Shown here: positions 1 to 5,341 of the stretch, one piece after another
Numbering within the stretch: the stretch's first letter is position 1
How the letters are laid out: each line of letters begins with the position of its first letter
DNA from: an uncultured Prevotella sp.
Lineage (GTDB): Bacteria; Bacteroidota; Bacteroidia; Bacteroidales; Bacteroidaceae
Direction: 5' to 3'
Assembly: GCA_900552675.1 (NCBI GenBank)
Contig: USAI01000101.1
Span: forward strand, 1-6,396
DNA: 6,396 nucleotides
Notes under the pieces: generated by a model
Databases searched by the model: none
The model's input: the letters and a program-made list of their open reading frames with translations, nothing else
What the model was told of the DNA's origin: nothing
Translations under genes and position numbers: made by a program

Positions 1-41
1 GTTGCTCAGGCACTTATAAATAATGTTAAACTATAGTGTTG

Positions 42-68
42 CGGAATTAAGGGTATTAATAAATTCCG
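42..68. repeat. 7-bp perfect inverted repeat upstream of the permease gene
   Basis: CGGAATT (42-48) and AATTCCG (62-68) form a perfect inverted repeat with a 13-nt spacer, ending 23 bp before the permease start codon. It could be an operator or a weak mRNA hairpin in the leader. No T-tract follows, so it is not an intrinsic terminator. A repeat this short in AT-rich DNA may be chance. Confidence 0.3.
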
Positions 69-91
69 ATAAAAGGAAATAGAAAATAATT

Positions 92-1009
92 ATGTGGTTA
101 ATCCTTGCTTTCCTATCAGCCACGCTGTTAGGATTTTATGATGTATTTAAGAAAATGGCGTTGCGTGGCAATGCTGTCATTCCGGTGTTGTTTCTAAACA
201 CATTGTTTTGTTCGTTAATATTTATTCCTTTCATTGTGGCTTCGGCTACAGGGGTGCTGGCTACCGACTCGCTGTTCTATGTGCCCACCTGTGGATGGGA
301 GGTGCATAAATATATTGTGCTAAAGAGTTTTATCGTGCTTTCATCCTGGCTCTTTGGCTATTTTGCTATGAAGCATCTGCCTATCACTATTGTAGGGCCC
401 GTTAATGCTACTCGGCCTATCATGGTGCTGGTGGGCGCTATGCTGGTGTTTGGCGAGCAACTGAACTTGTGGCAATGGGGTGGTGTGCTGTTGGCCATCA
501 TCTCGTTCTTCTTGCTCAGCAAAAGTGGAAAGAAAGAAGGCATCGACTTTAAACATAACCGATGGGTTTACTTCTTGGTGCTGGCTGCCGTGTTTGGCGC
601 CGTGAGCGGACTGTATGACAAATACTTGATGGCGCCTGTATCTGAGGGCGGATTGGGCTTGGCACGCATGGCTGTGCAAAGCTGGTATAACCTGTACCAG
701 TGCTTCTTAATGGGATTGATGCTCTTGTTGTTATGGTGGCCGCAACGACAGTCGACCACTCCTATGCATTGGCATTGGGCCATCGTGTTTATCAGCCTCT
801 TCCTTAGTGCTGCCGATTTTGTCTACTTCTATGCATTGAGTTTGCCCGATGCTATGATTTCTATCGTGTCGATGATACGTAGGGGTAGCGTTATTGTGAG
901 TTTCCTCTTCGGTGCTGCCGTCTTTCGTGAGAAGAACCTTGGCGGGAAAATTATCGACTTGCTGCTGGTGCTCCTCGGCATGGTGTTCCTTTATATAGGT
1001 AGCAGGTAG
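92..1009 (+). CDS. EamA/DMT-family inner-membrane permease
   Basis: The 305-residue protein is almost entirely hydrophobic, with about ten predicted membrane segments, as in drug/metabolite transporter (DMT) superfamily permeases. It shows the internal duplication of the EamA fold. The first half runs from about residue 1 to 143 and ends with the VFGEQL motif (119-124) before a last helix. The second half runs from about 158 to 303, begins with a related G-L-Y-D segment (173-176; compare G-F-Y-D at 14-17), and has VFREKN (277-282) in the equivalent place. A short charged linker (SKSGKKEG, 143-150) separates the halves. The family exports or imports small metabolites; the substrate cannot be read from the sequence. 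The ATG at 92 is preceded by an A-rich stretch with AAAGGAA at 72-78, rather distant for a ribosome binding site. The gene appears to stand alone: the next gene starts 227 bp downstream. Family call is confident, substrate unknown. Confidence 0.9.
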   Translation: MWLILAFLSATLLGFYDVFKKMALRGNAVIPVLFLNTLFCSLIFIPFIVASATGVLATDSLFYVPTCGWEVHKYIVLKSFIVLSSWLFGYFAMKHLPITIVGPVNATRPIMVLVGAMLVFGEQLNLWQWGGVLLAIISFFLLSKSGKKEGIDFKHNRWVYFLVLAAVFGAVSGLYDKYLMAPVSEGGLGLARMAVQSWYNLYQCFLMGLMLLLLWWPQRQSTTPMHWHWAIVFISLFLSAADFVYFYALSLPDAMISIVSMIRRGSVIVSFLFGAAVFREKNLGGKIIDLLLVLLGMVFLYIGSR

Positions 1010-1166
1010 GCTCTTTTTATGTGCCTTTCAATTTTTATTGAAAAAAATAAGGGGTTGATGCAACTTTTATAATGTCTTTTGCGTCATTCATATATAAAGA
1101 CATAGGAAAATACTTTGCTTTGGGGGCGAGACTGCTCACTATAGTAAGGCAACGGATCTTCAAAAG

Positions 1167-1202
1167 TTGTAGAATGTCTGATAATTGTAGGATGTTTGAT
1201 AA
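1167..1202. repeat. Tandem 18-bp direct repeat upstream of the DUF2807 gene
   Basis: Two adjacent 18-bp units, TTGTAGAATGTCTGATAA (1167-1184) and TTGTAGGATGTTTGATAA (1185-1202), differ at two positions. A more degenerate third copy may follow (about 1209-1223, TTAGATGACTTATAA). They lie 34 bp before the DUF2807 start codon, within the 227-bp gap 1010-1236. Nothing else clear is seen in that gap: no convincing TAnnTTTG promoter (TACTTTG at 1111-1117 has the wrong spacing) and no good terminator. The position suits a regulator binding site, but that is inference. Confidence 0.5.
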
Positions 1203-1236
1203 ATAGGTATTAGATGACTTATAAAAATGAAACGTT

Positions 1237-2064
1237 ATGAACAAATTGTTTTCTAAAAGTTTCATGCCCGCTATGCTTTGTGGCATGTTGTGTATAAGTG
1301 TAAGCTGTAACTCGGCTAATAGTAACTCGGCAAATACTATTGAAGCAGAAAATGTGGCAAACCCAACCTCAAAGACGGTTGTTAAACGTAAGTTGGCTTA
1401 TTATAAAGCCATTCGTACAACAGGGGCTTTTGATGTGTATTTTACTCAAACCAATAAGGCTTCAAGCATTAGGATAGAAGGCGCAAAGGAAGATGTGGAA
1501 AGCGTAACATGGAATATTGATAAGAATGGTGTGTTGAACATCGGACAACGCACCTTTGATAGAAATTTCTTTAAAGGCCGAAATAAACATGAACTGAAAG
1601 TTTATGTGGCTTCGCCCGACTTGATTGCTATTACATCGACAGGTGCTGGTGATGTGAAGGTGGTGTCGGCCCTGGATACTGACGTGCTACGTATAGAACA
1701 AAAGGGAGCTGGTGATGTTGAATTTGAAAAGTCGCTGATATGTGACCAGCTTTTTGTTACGCTGTATGGCGCTGGCGATGCCGACTTGAACAAGGTGACA
1801 GCGCAAACGGTACAACTTGAACTTTATGGCGCTGGCGACATGGACGTGAATAGCCTTCGTGCAGAAAAAACAGATATTAAGCTGCAAGGTGCTGGCGACA
1901 TTGATGTAAAACTGGATAAGGCAGGAACGGTGAACAGCACGCTCTACGGTGTAGGAACAATTGAGCTGGAGGGAACTGTAAATGCTGTTAACGTGAAACG
2001 TTTCGGTTCGGGCAATATTGATACATCGAAACTGCGCGTTATGACTGGGCAGCGCCCCAGGTAA
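1237..2064 (+). CDS. Exported DUF2807 (head-GIN domain) repeat protein, probable lipoprotein
   Basis: The 275-residue protein starts with a basic, hydrophobic signal sequence ending I-S-V-S-C (Cys24), which resembles a loose Bacteroidetes lipobox, so a surface or periplasmic lipoprotein is likely. A short Asn/Ser-rich linker follows (25-45). From about 54 (Y-Y-K-A-I-R-T-T-G-A-F-D-V) the sequence matches the DUF2807 'putative auto-transporter adhesin, head GIN domain' family. The C-terminal half is a ladder of short beta repeats, each with a G-x-G turn and an acidic or Asn residue: glycines at 136, 157, 178, 198, 218, 238 and 257, spaced 19-21 residues. This suggests a right-handed beta-helix or solenoid. 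The last two rungs have decayed (GVGT, GSGN). No catalytic residues are evident and the role of the family is poorly known; adhesion or envelope-stress function is speculative. The final 26 bp overlap the end of the convergent comF-like gene. The ATG is chosen because it begins the signal peptide. Confidence 0.88.
   Translation: MNKLFSKSFMPAMLCGMLCISVSCNSANSNSANTIEAENVANPTSKTVVKRKLAYYKAIRTTGAFDVYFTQTNKASSIRIEGAKEDVESVTWNIDKNGVLNIGQRTFDRNFFKGRNKHELKVYVASPDLIAITSTGAGDVKVVSALDTDVLRIEQKGAGDVEFEKSLICDQLFVTLYGAGDADLNKVTAQTVQLELYGAGDMDVNSLRAEKTDIKLQGAGDIDVKLDKAGTVNSTLYGVGTIELEGTVNAVNVKRFGSGNIDTSKLRVMTGQRPR
1309..1338 (+). repeat. 15-bp tandem repeat encoding the NSAN linker
   Basis: Two 15-bp units (1309-1323 and 1324-1338) match at 13 of 15 positions and encode N-S-A-N-S then N-S-A-N-T, directly after the putative lipidated Cys24. 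This looks like a small in-frame duplication lengthening the flexible tether behind the lipid anchor. Because 15 is a multiple of three, change in copy number would not break the frame. Confidence 0.6.
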
Positions 2065-2746
2065 GAACGCTGACGGTAACATCGCCAGCCTTCACCAGCT
2101 CGTTTGCACACGATGAGATGGTGGAACCTGTGGTGATGATATCGTCGATGAGCAAGACGTGCTTGCCGTGTATGAGCGCTGGATTAATAAGCGTGAAAGC
2201 ATCTTTCACGTTCTCTATTCGCTCTTGGCGGCTGTTCTGAGTCTGACTTTTATGAAACGAATTGCGCACCACGGCTTGGGTGCATATCGGTAAGGGGATA
2301 ACGGTGGTTATCCCCTTTGCTATTTCTTCACTTTGGTTATAGCCGCGCCACTGCTGGCGCTTCTTGCTGATGGGTAGCGGGATAATGACGTCGATACCAT
2401 CAAAGAAATGGCTCTCGTTAAGTTCTTCGGCCATCAGTTGGCCCATCCATCGTCCTATCTCTGGCTTATCGTAGTATTTTAATTGATAAACCAAATGGCC
2501 AAACGATGAGCCGTGTGTATGCCAAGTAAAGGCCACACAACGGTTGAAGGGCACTGCCGTGGCAATGTTGTCGGTCAGCAAGTTGTTGTGTGGATCGTTG
2601 GCAAGAAACGTGCGTGGCATCTTGAAGAAGCAATGCGTACACACGAGATGTTCTTCAAGAGCAAGTCGGCATCCGCAAACCGCGCATTTGCGAGGGTATA
2701 TCATGTCGATAAACGAATCGATGTATCGTTGTATGACTTGCTTCAT
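2039..2746 (-). CDS. comF: ComF-family phosphoribosyltransferase-like protein
   Basis: The 235-residue protein has the full ComF layout. An N-terminal zinc-ribbon-like Cys4 motif comes first (C21-x2-C24 and C36-x2-C39), then the conserved I-P-L-P-x-S-x-x-K-x-x-x-R-G-Y-N-Q-S-E block (about 121-140), and last the PRPP-binding loop V-L-L-I-D-D-I-I-T-T-G-S-T (197-209) of type I phosphoribosyltransferases. Length is normal. ComF supports uptake of transforming DNA in competent bacteria, but the family also occurs widely in bacteria not known to be competent, and its reaction is not established. The start codon lies 6 bp after the stop of the upstream Aur1-like gene, so co-transcription with the lipid genes is likely. 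There is no space for a terminator after it, because its last 26 bp overlap the convergent DUF2807 gene. The coding sequence contains a perfect 11-bp hairpin (2292-2317). Confidence 0.9.
   Translation of the reverse strand: MKQVIQRYIDSFIDMIYPRKCAVCGCRLALEEHLVCTHCFFKMPRTFLANDPHNNLLTDNIATAVPFNRCVAFTWHTHGSSFGHLVYQLKYYDKPEIGRWMGQLMAEELNESHFFDGIDVIIPLPISKKRQQWRGYNQSEEIAKGITTVIPLPICTQAVVRNSFHKSQTQNSRQERIENVKDAFTLINPALIHGKHVLLIDDIITTGSTISSCANELVKAGDVTVSVLTWGAAQS
2292..2317. repeat. Perfect 11-bp inverted repeat inside the comF-like gene
   Basis: AAGGGGATAAC (2292-2302) and GTTATCCCCTT (2307-2317) are perfectly complementary around a 4-nt loop (GGTG on the plus strand). This is the strongest hairpin I found in the window. 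It lies in coding sequence for K-G-I-T-T-V-I-P-L-P of the ComF-like protein. No T-tract follows on either strand, so it is not a standard intrinsic terminator. Confidence 0.7.
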
Positions 2747-2752
2747 ATCTTT

Positions 2753-3580
2753 TTAGATGTGCGAAATATACGCTGCCATGCCTTGTGCAATGCACTTTAT
2801 CTTGAATAGAACCTTTTCTAAAATTAATATGCCCAGCACTGCGGTCAAGATACCCAGCAACACATCAATAATGTAATGGTGGCAAGAGTAAACAGCTGTC
2901 CACCAAATGCCCATGCAGATAAAGGCAAACACAATGGTTGTGATATGTTTCTGCTTGCTGAGGGCTGCATATACGGTGGCAATGAGCATGTAGGCAGCGT
3001 GCAAAGAAGGAACGGCTGCAAACACGTTGGCATTCTTTCCGTAGATAGAGTGAAAGATATTAATGCCTAATAGTGTGTCGAAACGTCCTAAGCCAGCCAC
3101 GTTGCCAGGCGTGTTTAGTATGGGGGTGAAACCATAGTTTATGGCATACCATGGTGGGGCTGCGGGGTGGATGTAATAGCCACAGAACCCTAACAAGTTG
3201 ACAAAGAGAAAGGCAAGTGAGAAGCGAAGATAGTTGCGCTTGTCTCCTTTCAAATACAGAAAGATGGCGAAAGCCAAGGGCACGGGCACCCAGCACAGAT
3301 AAAAGATTCCTGCCATGAAGTCGGCAAAAGCGCAATGGTGTGCCGCAAAATATTCGCCAGGGATAAGGGCCGATGCGCCTGTTCCTATGCCAAACAATGC
3401 TTTCTCGGCATCATATAGGCCCTTCACATCGATGGGGGCCACCTCATAGTTTGGCAAGAAACGCATCCAATCGTAAGAACAGGCGAAGATGAGCCAAGGC
3501 GTAAGTGCTAATGCCAATTTGCGTGTCGGCTTGACAGCAATCAGCACAGCGTATAAGATGATAATGTATATGCTAAACAT
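2753..3580 (-). CDS. Aur1/PAP2-like phosphotransferase, probable inositol phosphorylceramide synthase
   Basis: The 275-residue protein has about six to seven hydrophobic segments and the motif set of the PAP2/Aur1 superfamily. Motifs are Y-Y-I-H-P-A-A-P-P-W-Y (135-145), matching the A-P-P-W-Y block of fungal Aur1; A-V-P-S-L-H-A-A-Y (189-197) with catalytic-type H194; and S-C-H-H-Y-I-I-D-V-L-L-G (232-243), where H235 and D239 give the H-x3-D pair of the family. In fungi Aur1 transfers phosphoinositol from phosphatidylinositol to ceramide; in Bacteroides a protein of this type is linked to inositol dihydroceramide formation. The active site is expected on the outer face of the inner membrane. 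It follows the CDP-alcohol transferase gene by 94 bp, with no recognisable promoter between, and precedes comF by 6 bp. The APPWY block and the neighbouring transferase favour the Aur1 function over an ordinary lipid phosphatase; the exact substrate is inferred. Confidence 0.82.
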   Translation of the reverse strand: MFSIYIIILYAVLIAVKPTRKLALALTPWLIFACSYDWMRFLPNYEVAPIDVKGLYDAEKALFGIGTGASALIPGEYFAAHHCAFADFMAGIFYLCWVPVPLAFAIFLYLKGDKRNYLRFSLAFLFVNLLGFCGYYIHPAAPPWYAINYGFTPILNTPGNVAGLGRFDTLLGINIFHSIYGKNANVFAAVPSLHAAYMLIATVYAALSKQKHITTIVFAFICMGIWWTAVYSCHHYIIDVLLGILTAVLGILILEKVLFKIKCIAQGMAAYISHI

Positions 3581-3674
3581 ATATTAATAGGTAGGCTGGT
3601 AAAAGCCTGCATAAGGTGTGTTGTTCCGTTTTATGTAAAACGTCGACTTATGTGTTTTAATCTGTTTTTATATG

Positions 3675-4310
3675 TTACTTCTTGCCTTTCAATGTGTTAT
3701 AGCAATGGCCTATACGCCAAAAGGCGGTGATGTTTGCCAGCACTGCAATGATGGCAATAGGAACAGCCAGCCACATTACGTCGGCCATAATGCCACACAT
3801 AATGGCACCGAAGGCGGTGAGCACAACGCGCTCAGGACGCTGCATCAATCCTACCTTACATTCAATGTCTAAGCCTTCAGCACGAGCACGCACATAGCTT
3901 ACCATTACTGAACCCACCATTGCCAAGAAGGTGATAACGCCCATCCATTCCCATTGATTAAGCAAGAAGAAGACGGTAATGCCGAAGAGGGTGAACAGTT
4001 CGCTGTAACGGTCGAGGGTAGAGTCCCACAGCGCACCAAATACCGACGACATGTTTCCCATACGAGCCAATCGGCCGTCCATCATGTCGAACAGTCCGGC
4101 AAAAAGAATGATGGCGCCACCCCAGCCAATAAGTGAAAGGTCGTTGGGTGCATACATGGCTGCGTATACAAAGAAACCTGTTGCCACAACGTTTAGCAAG
4201 AAACCTGTTGTGGTGATGAAGTTGGGGGTGATACCTACTTTAATCATGCCCTTAATAAGTGGGTTGATGATGACGTAAATTACTTTCTGTAAAAAATCTC
4301 TATAATTCAT
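3675..4310 (-). CDS. CDP-alcohol phosphatidyltransferase, probable phosphatidylinositol(-phosphate) synthase
   Basis: The 211-residue polytopic protein carries the complete CDP-alcohol phosphotransferase signature D-x2-D-G-x2-A-R-x8-G-x3-D-x3-D: D75, D78, G79, A82, R83, G92, D96, D100. The acidic residues bind the divalent metals and CDP-diacylglycerol, and D100 is the expected base. Downstream, S-Y-V-R-A-R-A-E (138-145) and R-P-E-R (158-161) resemble the inositol-phosphate-binding region of actinobacterial phosphatidylinositol-phosphate synthases, where a Ser, a Lys/Arg and an Arg contact the phosphate. This favours a product of phosphatidylinositol phosphate, or phosphatidylinositol, over phosphatidylglycerol phosphate or phosphatidylserine. 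The genomic setting, beside an Aur1-like enzyme that needs phosphatidylinositol and a PgpA-type phosphatase, agrees. The start ATG at 4310 gives a typical family N-terminus. The gene lies 59 bp after the GtrA-like gene. Family call is firm; the head-group is inferred. Confidence 0.87.
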   Translation of the reverse strand: MNYRDFLQKVIYVIINPLIKGMIKVGITPNFITTTGFLLNVVATGFFVYAAMYAPNDLSLIGWGGAIILFAGLFDMMDGRLARMGNMSSVFGALWDSTLDRYSELFTLFGITVFFLLNQWEWMGVITFLAMVGSVMVSYVRARAEGLDIECKVGLMQRPERVVLTAFGAIMCGIMADVMWLAVPIAIIAVLANITAFWRIGHCYNTLKGKK

Positions 4311-4369
4311 TCGTTATAATCGTTGAATACCTTCCGTATTAATATATTATCTTTTCTTAATGAATTCTT

Positions 4370-4768
4370 TTATTGCTTCTTGAAAACAAAGTATCGTTGC
4401 ATCTGATAGTTCCACAACACCGCTACGGCCACAGCTACAATGGCTTTTACGGCAACAAAGTTTATGCCCAGCCATTCGGTAAGGCGATAGGTACCCCAGG
4501 TGTTTAAGGCAATGCTGCCCATCCACACGATGAGATAGCGTAAGGCAATATACTTCTTTTTTAAGCCAAAGGCGTGAAACACCCATCGGTAATTGATGCA
4601 ACAGTTGACAATGCCACCAAAGATAGCACCCAGCAGTGTGGCATAGGCATACCACATATGAGCAAAGCGGGCTAACACGATGGTGAGCAGAAAGTCGAAA
4701 CAGGTTGCTACCAACGCCGAACACTGTGCCATACCGAAGGTTAGTATTGCCCGTCTTACATTACCCAT
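4370..4768 (-). CDS. GtrA-family small membrane protein
   Basis: This 132-residue protein has four hydrophobic segments and the usual GtrA-like features: an early R-x4-F-x3-Q start, the F-D-F-L-L-T segment after the first helix, N-Y-R-W-V-F (58-63) between helices 2 and 3, and a Q-R-Y-F-V-F-K ending. GtrA proteins are thought to help move lipid-linked sugars such as undecaprenyl-phosphate-glucose across the inner membrane, though most are uncharacterised. The ORF overlaps the end of the upstream pgpA-like gene by 13 bp, so the two are probably translationally coupled. Its constant company with lipid-headgroup enzymes here makes a role in translocating an inositol lipid, or a glycosylated derivative, a reasonable guess. 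No glycosyltransferase is encoded in the window. Confidence 0.83.
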   Translation of the reverse strand: MGNVRRAILTFGMAQCSALVATCFDFLLTIVLARFAHMWYAYATLLGAIFGGIVNCCINYRWVFHAFGLKKKYIALRYLIVWMGSIALNTWGTYRLTEWLGINFVAVKAIVAVAVAVLWNYQMQRYFVFKKQ

Positions 4769-5241
4769 CGTGCCAATAAAATGAGTGCAACACTATATAT
4801 GCCAGCCACAATATCGTCGAGCATGACATAGAAGGCACCATGCTTGCGATCTATGCATCGGATGCCAAGGGGCTTCAAGATATCGAAAAACCGAAATAAT
4901 ATAAGTGCTGCTATTGCCCACCACCATGCTGTGGCGCCTTCTTGTAGAGAGGGGCAAGCCAGCAAAGGAATCCATACACCCACCATCTCGTCCATTACTA
5001 CACGTTTAGGGTCGTCGCCCCAAAAAGGCATGAGGCGTGCGGTGGCCCATGTGCCCAACCATGTAAAGATAATGACAGCGGCAAGTGTAACAATAAATAA
5101 GGTGTGTGCAGACAATACAAAAGAGAGTGTTGCCCAAATAGCCGTGGCCAACACTGCACCTGCTGTTCCTGGGCCCCATGGCCAGTAACCGCTTCCGAAA
5201 CCCGTACCTATAATGATAGGTAATAACGGAGCTCTTTTCAT
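4756..5241 (-). CDS. pgpA: PgpA-family lipid phosphatase (phosphatidylglycerophosphatase A or PIP phosphatase)
   Basis: The 161-residue membrane protein matches PgpA throughout: G-T-G-F-G-S-G-x4-G-P-G-T-A-G-A (12-29), V-V-M-D-E-M-V-G (81-88), F-R-F-F-D-I-L-K-P (116-124) and V-M-L-D-D-I-V-A-G (139-147). PgpA normally removes the phosphate from phosphatidylglycerol phosphate. In an inositol-lipid cluster a relative is thought to act on phosphatidylinositol phosphate, and that is the better guess here. The reading frame is open up to 5352, but the start at 5241 is preferred: it gives the usual N-terminus (M-K-R-A-P-L-L-P) and a -7 promoter element lies at 5251-5258, inside the longer version. 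The mRNA would then begin only a few bases before the start codon. It is the first gene of the leftward operon and overlaps the next gene by 13 bp. Confidence 0.88.
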   Translation of the reverse strand: MKRAPLLPIIIGTGFGSGYWPWGPGTAGAVLATAIWATLSFVLSAHTLFIVTLAAVIIFTWLGTWATARLMPFWGDDPKRVVMDEMVGVWIPLLACPSLQEGATAWWWAIAALILFRFFDILKPLGIRCIDRKHGAFYVMLDDIVAGIYSVALILLARWVM

Positions 5242-5250
5242 ATGATGATG

Positions 5251-5282
5251 CAAAATTAATGAAAAAAACATTAATGCACAAA
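5251..5282 (-). promoter_or_regulatory. Bacteroidetes-type promoter of the leftward lipid operon
   Basis: Read on the minus strand, TTTG (5282-5279) and TAATTTTG (5258-5251) match the Bacteroidetes -33 TTTG and -7 TAnnTTTG elements exactly, with a 20-nt spacer, within the usual range. Transcription should start at about 5242-5247, so the pgpA-like ATG at 5241 would be leaderless or nearly so. No comparable CAAAnnTA (plus-strand reading) is seen in the gaps at 4311-4369 or 3581-3674, supporting one operon of five genes. Confidence 0.7.
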
Positions 5283-5285
5283 AAG

Positions 5286-5321
5286 TTTTCTCTTTTTTTA
5301 TAAATATTATGACTAACTTTG
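5286..5321 (+). promoter_or_regulatory. Bacteroidetes-type promoter for the leader ORF and DUF5686 gene
   Basis: TAACTTTG (5314-5321), followed by CATC, is a perfect TAnnTTTG -7 element. The -33 region (5286-5293, TTTTCTCT) is T-rich but lacks the full TTTG. The expected transcription start is about 5326-5331, leaving a leader of roughly 140 nt before the DUF5686 start. It stands back to back with the leftward promoter; the two -33 regions are only a few base pairs apart. Confidence 0.6.
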
Positions 5322-5341
5322 CATCCGATTTCAAGGATAAG

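Noticed and set aside
1026..1043. Possible terminator after the permease gene (TTTCAAT, TTTT loop, ATTGAAA)
   Set aside because: The 7-bp stem has a single G-C pair and is followed by A residues, not a T-tract, on the plus strand.
1066..1117. TATAAT (1068-1073) and TACTTTG (1111-1117) as promoters for the DUF2807 gene
   Set aside because: The first has no -35 at suitable distance and sigma70 boxes are not typical of this phylum; the second lacks one base of the TAnnTTTG spacing and a -33 element.
1035..1286. Minus-strand 83-codon frame between the permease and DUF2807 genes
   Set aside because: It runs antisense into the DUF2807 signal peptide, has no recognisable domain and covers AT-rich intergenic DNA.
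1687..2082. Minus-strand 131-codon frame opposite the DUF2807 gene
   Set aside because: It is antisense to a well-supported coding gene; its length comes from the repetitive base composition of the G-x-G ladder.
3627..3642. Hairpin CGTTTT-ATGT-AAAACG in the gap before the Aur1-like gene
   Set aside because: The stem is short and AT-rich and no T-tract follows in the operon direction, so I do not call it a terminator or attenuator.
4347..4724. Second minus-strand frame over the GtrA-like gene (125 codons)
   Set aside because: Its product is Cys/His-rich without a membrane pattern; the overlapping frame gives a clear GtrA-like protein.
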